Below are positions 21,301 to 29,835 of a stretch of DNA of 46,342 nucleotides, in pieces (position 1 is the stretch's first letter; every line of letters starts with the position of its first letter). Source of the DNA: Thecamonas trahens ATCC 50062 (lineage: Eukaryota; Apusozoa; Apusomonadida; Apusomonadidae); assembly GCF_000142905.1 (NCBI RefSeq), contig NW_013657672.1, positions 45,961-92,302 on the forward strand, read 5' to 3'. Under the pieces are notes generated by a model. It was not told the origin of the DNA, did no database searches, and was given only the letters and a program-made list of their open reading frames with translations. The position numbers and the translations under genes are program-made.

Positions 21301-22346
21301 CCGTCGGGCGTCACCTGTCCGATGAACGGGCGGTCGGCAAAGCGGCGAAAGGCATCGGCAATGAGCGGCCCGCATGACGCCCCGGTCGCTGTATTGAGCT
21401 CGCATGTCGTCCGCGGCGCGAGCTCGGAGTAGTGCTCGTGCGCCTCGGCCATGTCCGACACATGGCACGCTCCGCAGCAGTACCACGGGCTCGACGCCTC
21501 GCACGCCTCGCAACTCCAGCGCGTCTCGCCAGGAAAGACCGGCTTTGAGCAGATGGAGCAGAGGCAAATGTGGGTGGCGATCGAGGTCGACGGCTGCAAC
21601 ACCGCAGTCGCCTCCCCATAAGACCCGCCCTTGACGTTGCGCCAGCTTCCGGTAAATCGACTCAACCCGTCAGGCCCGGCCTCGATGGCGCCGGTGTACT
21701 CGACGTCGTACCCATGCGTCGCCTCGTGCGACGCGTCGTAGTGCTTGACAACCGTCACCGCCCCGCTAGCGGCGTCGACTCTTCCGGCAAGCGTAAAGGT
21801 GAGGACCGGCGAGCCCGGCACATCGCCCGAGTCCTCAAAGAAGCCCGCGCCAAACACTCTGCCAGCTCTCTTGTCCACCGCCATGCTCCACATGACCGGA
21901 TTGGTAGGGATGAAGAACGGCGCAAGCTCCGGATGAGGTACAGCTTCGCCGATCCAAAGCCCCGCCAGGAACTCTGTCTCTGCTCCTTCGCCTCGTGTGC
22001 AGCACGCCGCAAATGGTCCGCCGTCATCTCCATCCACCGGTCGCCACACGCCCTTGAGCCACACCAGACCGTCACCATCGACCGAGTACGTCGCTCCGTA
22101 CCGACGCGTCGGCGAGGACACATCCACAAACCGGCGAGCCACCGATCCCATCAGCACCTCGACTTCACCTGCTCCATCGCTCGAGCCTGCACCAGAGTCA
22201 TCTGGCCCAAGCGCAGCGCCAAAGGCCGATGGAAAGCGCGGCCGCGGGGCGAGGGTCAGCACCCACGTCAGCTCGTGATCAACCTCGCCTGACTTTGCCA
22301 TCGCTGTCCCTGTCCACACTCCCGACACATGCGGCGGTGACGTCAT
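18318..22346 (-). CDS. Adenylation-carrier-reductase enzyme (carboxylic acid reductase type) fused to an N-terminal beta-rich domain and ZZ-like zinc finger
   Basis: The 1342-residue protein has the A-T-R layout of carboxylic acid/aminoadipate reductases: an acid is adenylated, loaded on a phosphopantetheine arm and released as aldehyde with NAD(P)H. Adenylation domain ~335-860: TSGSTGTPKG (~490-499), NLYGSRETGG (~642-651), YKTGD (720-724) and a late Lys in PTGKKRR (~842-848). Carrier: LGGDSL (912-917), with S916 as the phosphopantetheine site. Reductase ~990-1340: GSTGFLG (998-1004) and YGQSK (1157-1161), the short-chain-dehydrogenase Tyr/Lys pair. Ahead of these are residues 1-250, with repeated G-x-W (GVWTG, GVWRP, GLWIG, GSWRN) suggesting a calycin-like beta barrel, and residues ~261-306, Cys/His-rich (C263/C266, C279/C282, C291/C294, H304/H306) like a ZZ finger. 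There is no recognisable condensation domain, so it is not an ordinary NRPS. Substrate is unknown. Single exon; start at the ATG at 22346. Confidence 0.85.
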   Translation of the reverse strand: MTSPPHVSGVWTGTAMAKSGEVDHELTWVLTLAPRPRFPSAFGAALGPDDSGAGSSDGAGEVEVLMGSVARRFVDVSSPTRRYGATYSVDGDGLVWLKGVWRPVDGDDGGPFAACCTRGEGAETEFLAGLWIGEAVPHPELAPFFIPTNPVMWSMAVDKRAGRVFGAGFFEDSGDVPGSPVLTFTLAGRVDAASGAVTVVKHYDASHEATHGYDVEYTGAIEAGPDGLSRFTGSWRNVKGGSYGEATAVLQPSTSIATHICLCSICSKPVFPGETRWSCEACEASSPWYCCGACHVSDMAEAHEHYSELAPRTTCELNTATGASCGPLIADAFRRFADRPFIGQVTPDGSGVTIQSYAEVAAASWAYAAYFRAMLEQEKFDGKEPPRILLACDVSPAYVPLTLGVVLSGAVLVPVHAALAGETLSELAALIQPAAVVVDGQVASKTQATMSCLVWEMGELAKAAKAEWEAGSEFEPVVRGDDEVTAVLFTSGSTGTPKGSMFTESLMRPSAGNTVVVPLVRFDFQSFDPTFVLSLLSTMRLGQVRIFASSMANMRRDLEIARPTNLGAAPSFWASLYNEYRAKTVELMADGVLGRAEAAAAAGAAVKASLGNRLMVATSGGAPLSEQVAEFAKQVLGIDLVNLYGSRETGGIARDGVVYPGIEVHLEPLAEELLGDVAAGSVSVGEIYVHSPRLIPGYWGNAEATAERFVDLHGDGRLFYKTGDIGETFVDSESGRISVRIVDRVASCIKLVSGEWIAPAAIESALEASPAIESTLVMAEPRQRSPVVVVVPTEAGRKLDASEMLTEVRFWARQAKLRPLEIPQAVFVEPVAWTVQCGGLTPTGKKRRAVLGKRYRAIRDELYRSGSASSSAGSNDQVTVLAGMLREAVDRALPGALPESGEVGNEVTLADLGGDSLAAAVIVNTVAGAAGEGALSMATLYEYPLVHVAAQLEAGVSGTSSKDAVAWERAVNAQMAALAPVLKAGPESRCGNWVVVSGSTGFLGPYLVAALAAAHPSADRVVCLVRGEDDAGATARFRAVYAAAIGAEPEPRVVVRAADLEAEKLGLSADVYAEIVGGVGLVVHSGARVNLSLPYAGLEAANVSGTRRMLELALLGGAAFRFVSTVGAVTATATASETNDEDWNAWAPHLLARKSGYGQSKAVAEEVVRRAGAACARLQVRVFRPTAISGAADGASNAADFTSLLIKLIAEIGGAPEKATMPLRWAPVEWVARAVAEDDRQEVANLFGAGPTLGKVVAVMRAEGIDVDELPLEAWKERAEALVSKQQHPLYPLADVVRRMDPQSGGSVLPRGAALPVVSDAYVAACVRGILGLGTAVAEQRA

Positions 22347-22703
22347 GGCCGGGCGCTACTTTGCCAGGCTTGAAGACGACTTGTCCTTTCGTGCTTCCGT
22401 CTCGATTCCTCGTCAGGTAGTCTGTCAAGGAATCGGCCTTTTGCTTGGTCGACTTAGCTCGAGCTCGAGGTCCGTAGGTATGTCCCCTGTGTGTTGGTCA
22501 GAGAGCAATGGAGAGCAATGTTCTCCTCGTCTGCAGTCGCAGGCTCCTTCCAATCAGCGGTCGCCCTTCGGCTTCCACTCGCACCTATCGCACAACTTGC
22601 CCGATCATGTGTCGCAACCGGCGAACTGCTTGTCGTCTTCAATGGATCGAACAGGAGCAAGGCTGCGCTGAGTAGCCAGCTCTGTGAGCGTGGTGCTCGG
22701 GCA
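22347..22703 (-). promoter_or_regulatory. Intergenic region: reductase promoter and cullin 3' flank
   Basis: 357 bp between two minus-strand genes. A perfect CRE palindrome TGACGTCA (22338-22345) overlaps the reductase start codon at its edge. Nothing else coding or RNA-like is visible. Confidence 0.4.
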
Positions 22704-25009
22704 CTACGCGAGGTAGTTGTACTGCTTCCGCGACTTGGGGTCGCGCTCGAGGTAGCCGCGCTCGATGAGGGTCTCAATCTGCTTCTTGATGACAGGAGGG
22801 TTGGGGGTGAAGCGAGCCTTGAGCTGCTTGATGACGGCGGCGACGAGGTTTGCATGGTCGAGGGTCTTGCGAGCCTTCATGATGCGGACAATGGCGGCGT
22901 CGATCTTGAACTTACGGTCGTCGTCGACCTTGCGGATGGTGACTTCGCGCTCGCGCGACGACTCCTTGGTGACGACTTGCGGAATCTTGAACTTGAAGAG
23001 CTTGCACTTGAAGGTCTCGTTAAAGGTGAACACGTCGTCGGGCTTGATCTTCTTGGACTTGGGCTCCTTGGTGAGGATCTTGTACTTTGCACAGGCGAGC
23101 GAGAGCAGGTCGCGCTTGAGGGCCACAATGTCGAGCTCGGTGGCGTCGCGAATCTCGGTAAAGGTCATCGAGTCGGCCTGGTTGAAGAGGCAGAGGATGG
23201 CCATCTGTGTAGTCGAGACCGAGATTTCCTTGGTCTTGCCACCAAACGTGGCCTTGAGGTCGGCGGTGCCCTGCGTTGACTGCCAGTTGAGGACGCGGCC
23301 CGAGTGCGAGTTGAGGTAGAACTGCTTGAACACTTCCTGGCACTTTGCGATCTCCGGCGGGAGGATGCACGAGCCGGCCACCTGCGGCCAGAACCCGGTG
23401 GTGAGGACCTGGACCGAGAGGGTGATGCCGAGATTCTTGGCCAGCTCCGACTCGCCAAACTTGTCCATGATGTCTGCAGAGAGCTGCACGTCCTTGAACA
23501 TGCCCTCGAGCTTGTGCGTGAACGACATGCCACACTCGGACTTGAGCTTGGTGATGACCTCGCGCTCGGCGTCGTTAGACGCCGACCGGCCCGAGAGCAG
23601 CCGCTTGGCGAGGTGGTTCTTGTAGTACCGCTCGAACATGTCCTTCTCCTCGATGCGCCGGAAAAGAATGAGGCACTTGTCGATGATGGCGGACTTTTCG
23701 TCCTCGGTCACGCCCTTGGCCCCCTTCTTGAGCTTGTCGTCGATGTAGAGCGAGAGATACTCGGGCGACCGGTTGCCCTCAAGGTTCATAAAGTGGTCGA
23801 AAGCCTTGTTCATCTCCACCGCAAACCCGTTGTCCTCCGCAAACACGTTGACAATGAGCGACCAGTACCGGTCGTGGACCGCAATGAGCGTCTCGACGTA
23901 CGACTTGAACTCTTGCTTCTTCGAGCTCCGCTTCTTCTTCTCGTCCTTGCTCGCTGCGGCCGTAGACGACGACGCCGCCGCCCCGTCGTCGTCGTCGTCG
24001 TTGACGTTGTTGAGCGCCTCGATCCGCGCAAGCCCGTCGTCGCGCACGTGGTTGCGGAAAATGTCGCGGAGCGGGCCAAGCCCGTTCTCGATCCGCGCAA
24101 GCAAGTTGTACAGCCGCCGCAGGTCGTCCTGCTTGTCCTGCGTAAGCATCGACGGGAACTCGGCCTGGATCTTGTCGATGTGCTGCGCCACCATCACCGT
24201 CTCGCACGTCTTGGTCAGCCGCTCCAGTGTCGAGTGGTGCAGGTACCGCGCCACACGATCCACCTCCTCTGCCAGACGCACCTCCACCTTTTCATAAAGT
24301 CGGCACATGAGTTGTCCGTAAGGAACTTGGACGACTCCATCACGTAGTACACCTGCGTCGCCTGGATAAACGCGTCCTCAAACGCCGCCTTGTACATCTC
24401 GAGCACAACTTGCGCCGGATCAGAAATGTTAAACGACATCGCCACAAACGACTCCACCACAGTCTTAACCAGCGCAGTGTCGATCTGCTCGCCGTTCCGC
24501 TCGCGCTCAATCTCTGCAAGCAGCGCATCCTGCAACCGCGACATGATGTGCGCAAACAGCTCGTCGCGCCACGTCGCGATGCACAGCTCCTTGATCGTAA
24601 ACACGTTGGTCTCCACCCGACCCTCAACCTCCTCGCGCTGCCGCTTGACCCAGTATCGGTTGATGTAGTTGAAAATCGAGTTGGTCACCTGCACCACGTA
24701 CTGGTAGTCGCGCCAGAGCTGCGAGTACTGCGAGAGGAGCGTCACTCCCATCGTTCCCGTCAGCGAGCTGCGCAGCACCTCCATCCGCGCCTTGAGCACG
24801 TTGCCCAGCTCGTGGTACATCTGTCCGCCGATAAACGACGCCCCCGACCCAGTCGAGTCTGTGCTGGTTCCCGTGCAGTAGTCCGACACCATCCGCACAT
24901 ACTTCATGTAATCCTCGGTCGAGATCGGAACCTCTACATCGTCCAGCAGCTGCTCCACAACCCCACGGAGGTCGGGCCACACATCGCCCAAATGGACCGT
25001 CTTGGGCAT
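22704..25009 (-). CDS. CUL1: CUL1-type cullin, frame broken once at 24289-24292
   Basis: Cullins scaffold cullin-RING ubiquitin ligases. With one base restored the protein is 768 residues (human CUL1 is 776). The N-terminal half matches CUL1 where it binds the SKP1-F-box adaptor: VWPDLRGVVEQL, DYMKYVRMVSDYCT, WRDELFAHI and IERERNGEQIDT. The C-terminal half has the cullin homology domain (YYKNHLAKRLLSGRSAS) that recruits RBX1, and the winged-helix end with IVRIMKARKTL. Its Lys, about residue 712 and 56 from the C-terminus, is the neddylation site. The frame changes within FMK/KVEV on an AAAA run. I chose the ATG at 25009 (MPKTVHLGDVWPDL) because upstream in-frame codons are low-complexity. The C-terminal tail also resembles CUL3, but the N-terminal half decides for CUL1. 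Confidence 0.88.
24289..24292 (-). other. Frame break in cullin at an AAAA run (sense)
   Basis: The upstream frame reads ...NSCADFMK and then shadow sequence; the downstream frame reads ...EKVEVRLAEEVDRV. CUL1 proteins have an unbroken ..EYMKKAEARLLEE.. here, so homology runs straight across the break and leaves no room for an intron. Reading AAAAA instead of AAAA restores the frame. It is the second such break in this window, the other being in rotatin. Confidence 0.8.
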
Positions 25010-25605
25010 TCCTTCCACTGCCCGCACCCACACCCGCCACACAGCCCCCCCCCCGCCCATACACATGCATACCAACACCATGAGTCTCCAAACTTTGTCC
25101 ATGTCTTCCTCAGCTATCTCCCTCGCTCAGCAGCTGCATGCTTCCTAAACCCGCCCAAGCACCCGCCCTCATCAAGCCGGTAGCGGCTACAGCGGGTCGG
25201 GCCAGCCAAGCGAAGAAGGTCGTCATTGATCAACCTGGTGTTGGAAGAAAAAATGGTCGGCTTGCAGCGACCACTCCCCACACAAAGACCCACACGCAGA
25301 CGAGCGCAAGACACCCACAAGAAGCCAGAAGAGAGACTCAGAGGCATGCTACAACAAACAGAACATCATGTTCATGCCATTTGTATGTCGTGGACGGTCA
25401 GAAAGTGCTCCTGCTGTGGTCACGTACGTTGAAGAGGTGTATTCGTATCTGTCGCATTGGTCTTTGCACTGTCACTCGGCCTCTGTCACTCGTCGCCAGC
25501 TTCCACAACCATGCCCTCTCGCTGTTGCGCCAATCAAGCAAGCATTGCATCTTTATGCTACTGGCGACGGAAACGAGATCAGCCTCGAGCCCGGAGAGCA
25601 AGAGA
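25010..25605 (-). promoter_or_regulatory. Intergenic region: cullin promoter and FAM98 3' flank
   Basis: 596 bp between two minus-strand genes. A run of 10 C at 25045-25054 (G in the cullin sense) sits 36 bp upstream of the cullin ATG in a GT-rich leader. No exon, tRNA or repeat array was recognised in the remainder. Confidence 0.4.
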
Positions 25606-26676
25606 TCAGGATGTGCTTCCATTACGTCCAGTCTTGCCCTTGACGCGTCCGCCTCGGCCTCGGCCTCCCCGACCAGCCCGGCCAGGCGGTGCGGCAACTC
25701 GCGACGCAAAGGCCGGCATCGGGAGGCTCGACTTGCCCATGTTGGCCGGTCGACCGCCGCGATCGCGCGGGTTCATGGCAAGGACCAGGGTCTTGACCTT
25801 GGCCTGCGGCGCAGCGGCGCGCGGGCGGACCGGAATGCGAAAGCCGGCGAGCTCGGCAATCGAGAGCGAGGCCGCGGCAAGCTCCGGCAGCCGAACCAGC
25901 GGCACTTGTGGATCAAAGAGCGGGTGGACAGCCGCGGCAAAGGCAGCACCACCGAGTGAGGCCAGCGCAGCGCTGGCTTCCGAACTCGGGGTGCCGTCGG
26001 CAAAGACCTTGGACCGCGCCAGCGCGTCAAGCGTCACGCCGAGACGCTCCAGCAGCAGCTTGCGCCGCATCGCCATCTGCGCCGCAAACGAGTCGTTGAT
26101 TTGCGCCAGCAGATCCAGCTGCCGAGGCTGCATTCCAGTGCAATCGATCGCTGTCTGTGCCTCCCATCCGGCCTTGGCCGCCATTCGCATCTCCACCGCA
26201 CCGACGGCGGCGTGGAGTGCAGCGGCAAGGTCACCAGGCCCGTCATCTGCGTTTGGCACTAGAACGCCCGCCACGCCGCGCACATGGCGGGTGATCTCGG
26301 CGTTGGCTGACGGCGCTGTATGTGTGGGAAACCACGGCGCAGCTGATGGCGCGTCGGCAGCGCGCCAGATCTCGGCCAGGGGCGCGACGGCTGAGGCGCC
26401 CCCGCTGGCACGTTCACCGCCTCTGGCGGCGCTACCCATCAGCGCCGCCGTCTGGGCCTCAACAACAGCCGACTCGAGCGCTAGCAAGCGATCTGCGGGC
26501 AACGCCAGGTCGGCAGCACTGGGCAACTCGCCCGACTTGCCCACGATCGCCTCCAAGACCGCCATGATGCGCCCCGGCTCGTCGGCCTCGACCGCCGCAG
26601 CCAGGTCGTGTGCGGACATAGGCTGGCTGAGAAGGCCCAGAGCCTGCTCCAGGCGTACAAGGCGAAACGAGGGCAT
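25606..26676 (-). CDS. FAM98-family protein
   Basis: The 356-residue protein matches FAM98A/B/C, which in animals belong to the tRNA-splicing ligase complex (with RTCB and DDX1) and associate with PRMT1. Evidence: the hallmark helix INDSFAAQMAMRRKLLLERL (193-212), corresponding to the family's EYEVRRKLLIKRLDVT; the DRGGRP motif at 305-310 followed by a Pro/Met-rich segment; and a short Arg/Gly-rich tail (333-351), a likely RNA-binding and arginine-methylation target. The N-terminal ~45 residues resemble the family's first helices (LEQALGLL...LAAAVEA), so the ATG at 26676 is probably right. The RGG tail is much shorter than in vertebrate FAM98A. It lies between cullin and RPL27A on the same strand, with no evident shared function. 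Confidence 0.75.
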   Translation of the reverse strand: MPSFRLVRLEQALGLLSQPMSAHDLAAAVEADEPGRIMAVLEAIVGKSGELPSAADLALPADRLLALESAVVEAQTAALMGSAARGGERASGGASAVAPLAEIWRAADAPSAAPWFPTHTAPSANAEITRHVRGVAGVLVPNADDGPGDLAAALHAAVGAVEMRMAAKAGWEAQTAIDCTGMQPRQLDLLAQINDSFAAQMAMRRKLLLERLGVTLDALARSKVFADGTPSSEASAALASLGGAAFAAAVHPLFDPQVPLVRLPELAAASLSIAELAGFRIPVRPRAAAPQAKVKTLVLAMNPRDRGGRPANMGKSSLPMPAFASRVAAPPGRAGRGGRGRGGRVKGKTGRNGSTS

Positions 26677-26921
26677 GGCCCACTTGTGGCAGTAGAGAGT
26701 GGCTTCGACGGGGAAGGTGGGTTGGGGGTGAGGTGGGTGTTGAAGGGGAGGGAAGGAGAGGGGGGGGGGGAGGGGGGGGGGGGGGGGCGGGGAGGGCGGA
26801 AGGATCGATGCGACAACATCACCCCGCCGTCCTCAAGCACACGTTCCAGAGCAAGCTCATGTCGTGTCTATGGGGTGGTGTGTCGAGTGGAATTGTTGCT
26901 CTTTTGGTTTACCTCTCCCCT
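26677..26921 (-). promoter_or_regulatory. Short intergenic region with two long C runs (FAM98 sense)
   Basis: 245 bp between RPL27A and FAM98. The plus strand has G11 (26760-26770) and G16 (26772-26787), which are C on the FAM98 sense strand. In the SP-RING, HSF and Spt5 genes such runs lie in the first intron, so FAM98 may have a 5' UTR intron here. One possible tiny exon starts at the ATG at 26860 with a GTGTGC donor, but this is weak. Confidence 0.35.
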
Positions 26922-27405
26922 TCAGGCAGTGAGGACGCAGGCGCCGCCAGCCTCGAGGATCTTGGCCTCGGCCTTGCGCGAGAAGAACTTGGCCTTGACG
27001 ATGAGCGGGATGGAGATCTGACCGCGGCCGAGGACCTTGAAGAAGCCCTTGTTACCGACGTCAAGGACGGGGACCTTGGAGGCATCGGCCTTGACGGCCT
27101 CCTTGATCGAGGCCGGGACGAGCGCGGCGAGCTTGTCAAGGTTGACAGTCGGGCAGTAGTGGGCGTTCTTGTTGTAGTGGAACTGGCGCATACCGACCTT
27201 ACCGAAGTAACCGGGGTGGAACTTGTCAAAGTTGGTGCGGTGATGGTGCTGGCCACCGGCGTTACCGCGGCCAGACGGGTGCTTGCGGTGCTTGCCCACA
27301 CGACCGTGACCGGCCGACACGTGGCCGCGCTTCTTACGGTTCTTCTTCAGAGTGGTCGTCTACTCACAGCAAGTCACGGGAGAAAAAGCAGAACAAGGCC
27401 ACCAT
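26922..27405 (-). CDS. RPL27A: 60S ribosomal protein L27a (uL15), intron right after the start codon
   Basis: uL15 is a large-subunit ribosomal protein. The sequence [45 protein letters not shown] and the end [22 protein letters not shown] are diagnostic. The continuous frame extends back to [19 protein letters not shown], preceded by an AG. Proposed CDS is complement(26922..27359, 27403..27405), with a 43-nt phase-0 intron directly after ATG, giving 146 residues beginning M-T-T-T-L-K-K (human protein 148). The intron is pyrimidine-rich and ends in TAG, but its donor GTGGCC is weak, so a more distant first exon is possible. The body of the gene is certain. Confidence 0.92.
27360..27402 (-). 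other. Proposed 43-nt intron of RPL27A (phase 0)
   Basis: On the minus strand it runs from GTGGCC to GAGTAG, with a pyrimidine tract in between. It separates the ATG from the second codon, a common position in ribosomal protein genes. An ATG|GT junction is required by length and by the uL15 N-terminus. Confidence 0.5.
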
Positions 27406-28137
27406 GTCCACAACGTGAGTCTCATCGCCATCACCTCCTCCCTTGTCCACCCCTCACAAGCCTGCTTGAGAGAGCCAGGCGCGCTCACATGCTCCCCGCC
27501 ACCACCGCCGACCAGAACCTTGGATCCCATCCGGCAGCTTCTGATCGGACACGGGACGGCAGGCCACGGCCACGCTCTACACACCCATGCAGGGGAGCAG
27601 CAACTCGCTCTCCTTGCAGTAGTGTGTGAAGCATGGCTCAGCAGCATGGCTATGGCGTTGCCGAAGCACACCCCGCCCGCTGGGCCACTGCTGGTGGAGG
27701 CGTAGCGAGTGTGTCGGACCAAAAATAAGCGCCCGGCCCCAAGCATCACCGCTGCCGCCCAGAGTGCGCACAGGAGGCTACAGGGCAGCCACCGGCACAA
27801 CGCCCCCGGGCAAGCGCATAGAGGGTGTGTAGATGTGGTCTATGCGCGTTTCGCCGTCGGGTTGTCGTCCTCGCAACGTCTGGCGGGCTGGCCAAGGTCG
27901 CACCTTGGTCGAGCCGTCAAACAAATATTCGTACCATTGTGTGGAGTGGTGTGTTGCTGTGCTAAATCCCCAACACTTTTGCCACACGCTCCCAGCCTCA
28001 CTCGGCCGACCCGCCGCCACTCGTTCGGCCGAGTTGGCCGCGGCTGGCCGGCCGGCCGGCGGGTGGCGGGCGCAGTGTCTGAATTCGAGTGTTCGAACAC
28101 AGTTCGGTCAGCATACAATGGACATGTTACATCGAGA
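27406..28137 (-). promoter_or_regulatory. Intergenic region: RPL27A promoter and borealin 3' flank
   Basis: 732 bp with no supported exon. Near borealin there is a perfect 12-bp palindrome GTGTTCGAACAC (28089-28100) and a (GGCC) run at 28046-28060. The region nearer RPL27A should hold its promoter, but I see no recognisable box. No tRNA-like B box was found. Confidence 0.4.
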
Positions 28138-29835
28138 CTACGAGTCAGTGCCGAGGACAGACATGAGGGCCGAGACCTGCGACTGCAGAACGGCGAGCTT
28201 GGACATGGCGTTCTCGCGCGAGGCGGCGTCGGTCTTGAGGTCGGTGACCTGCAGCGGGAGATCCATGTTCCCGAGCTGCTCCAGAGCCTTGGCGCGGGCC
28301 TCAGCCTGCTCGGCGGCCTTGGCGGCCTTGGCCTTGGCGGCGGCCTTGGCGGCGGCCTTGGCCTTGATCTTGGCCTTGAGCTTGGCCTTGGCGCGGGCCT
28401 TGGCCTTGGCACGTGCAAGCTTGGCCTTGGCTTTTGCGCGCTTCTTGGCCGAGTCTGTGAGCTTGTGGCCGCCGGACGAGGCCATCGACATGGAGAGCGA
28501 GGAAGAGCAGGTCGAGAGGTCGAGCAGCGAGATCGATGACGAGTCGACCGACGACGTGTCTGCCCCGGTCGCGGTCTGGGTCGTTGTGTCGAGCTCGTCA
28601 AGGTCGTCGTAGGCGCCAGTGCCCGCAGCAGCAGCCGGCGCTGGCTTGGACGCCGTCTTCTTGGTCGTTCGCCGGCCTCCTGTCCGCGACTTGGTCCGGA
28701 CCGAGCCGCCAAACACCGACGGCGTTCGCAAGTTGAGCGAGTCAAACGTGGGAGCCTTGGCTGTCGACGCCGACACGGTAGCACCGCGCATTCGCATCCG
28801 GCGCGCGGTCGACGGCGGCGCCCGCTTCTTGCGCGAGTATGTGGCCGGCGTCTTGAGCCCGCCGGGCCCACCGGACTTGCCGAACACCTCCAGCAGGCGC
28901 GAGGCAAGCGGCGAGTCGTGCCCGGCGTCGTCGGCGCCGCCGGTCCCGCCCCCTGCTCCGCTGACCTCCTGCAGCGGCAGCCGCCGCCGCTTGCCGCTCC
29001 GCGACGACCGGACGGTCGTCACCGGCCGCGACAAGCTCTCCACAAGCTCGCTTATGCCCTCGTCGGCGACTGCTCGAACCGAGCCGCCGTACTCGCTCTC
29101 GAACGACTCCATCGACATGCTGCGGACCTTGGCCGGAATCTTCATCAGCTCCACTGTAAGCGCAGAACGGATCGCCATGACAAGCGCGTCGGTCGATGCC
29201 CGCATCGCCTCGACCCGCGCCTGCACCTCCACGTCAAACTCAGCGAGCAGTGCGTCCTTCTTTGACAGCCCACCATCGTCGCCGGGCGTCTTCGGCGCCG
29301 CCGTGCCCTCAGCTGCTTTTGCAGCAGCGCCTCCTGCCTCGGGCGATGCTTGCGACTTTCCGGACCTTGTCGAGCTCCGCGTCGCTCGCTTTGCCTGCGA
29401 TGCCCGCTTTGTCCGCTTCCGCACCGGCTCTGCCTCTTCCGACTCGCCGGCACTAGCGCCAGCGCTCTCTCCCTCGGCTGCATCCGACTTGCGTCCTCGA
29501 CTCCGTGCCGACCGCTTCGACGTCGACCGGCTCGACCGGCTCGATCGCCCACGCTTGCGCGACTCTTCAACAGCCTCGGTCTTAGCCTCTGCCTTGGCGC
29601 TGCCCTTCTTCACCTTGGCGCTGCCCTTCTTCGCCTTGGCGCTGCCCTTCTTCGCCTTGGCGCTTCCCTTCTTCGCCTTGGCGCTTCCCTTCTTCGCCTT
29701 GGCACTATCCTTCTTCCCCGATCCGCGCCGTGTAGTACGGCTGGCGCGCTTGGCCGGTGAGGCTGGCGGGGTTGGCGACGCCGCTCGGACGGCGGCCCGA
29801 GTCCGCGCCCGCGTCGACCGGCGGGTGGCGACCAT
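28138..29835 (-). CDS. Borealin-like chromosomal passenger complex subunit with long basic N- and C-terminal tracts
   Basis: Borealin (CDCA8/Nbl1) forms a three-helix bundle with survivin and INCENP in the Aurora B chromosomal passenger complex. Residues ~192-252 match its N-terminal domain: LLAEFDVEVQARVEAMRAS, VELMKIPAKVRSM and the SEYGG end, parallel to human FLKDFDREVEIRIKQIE...ILRLPKALREM...ALGG. The final ~45 residues could be the C-terminal dimerisation region. The 565-residue protein is about twice human length. An N-terminal tail of ~190 residues is Lys/Arg/Ser/Ala-rich with five SAK[A/V]KKG heptads (44-78), and a long Ala/Lys helix (~465-525) lies near the C-terminus; both recall histone H1 tails. 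TP motifs (LKTPATYSR, LRTPSVF) are possible CDK sites. It is head-to-head with the CLASP-like gene at 30276. Confidence 0.75.
   Translation of the reverse strand: MVATRRSTRARTRAAVRAASPTPPASPAKRASRTTRRGSGKKDSAKAKKGSAKAKKGSAKAKKGSAKAKKGSAKVKKGSAKAEAKTEAVEESRKRGRSSRSSRSTSKRSARSRGRKSDAAEGESAGASAGESEEAEPVRKRTKRASQAKRATRSSTRSGKSQASPEAGGAAAKAAEGTAAPKTPGDDGGLSKKDALLAEFDVEVQARVEAMRASTDALVMAIRSALTVELMKIPAKVRSMSMESFESEYGGSVRAVADEGISELVESLSRPVTTVRSSRSGKRRRLPLQEVSGAGGGTGGADDAGHDSPLASRLLEVFGKSGGPGGLKTPATYSRKKRAPPSTARRMRMRGATVSASTAKAPTFDSLNLRTPSVFGGSVRTKSRTGGRRTTKKTASKPAPAAAAGTGAYDDLDELDTTTQTATGADTSSVDSSSISLLDLSTCSSSLSMSMASSGGHKLTDSAKKRAKAKAKLARAKAKARAKAKLKAKIKAKAAAKAAAKAKAAKAAEQAEARAKALEQLGNMDLPLQVTDLKTDAASRENAMSKLAVLQSQVSALMSVLGTDS
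29602..29706 (-). repeat. Five 21-bp in-frame repeats encoding SAK[A/V]KKG
   Basis: Tandem 21-bp units in the borealin-like gene encode four SAKAKKG and one SAKVKKG heptads. Copies differ at a few bases, so the array is older than the YAPTEPS array at 6509-6676. Like that one, it is seven codons per unit. Confidence 0.85.
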
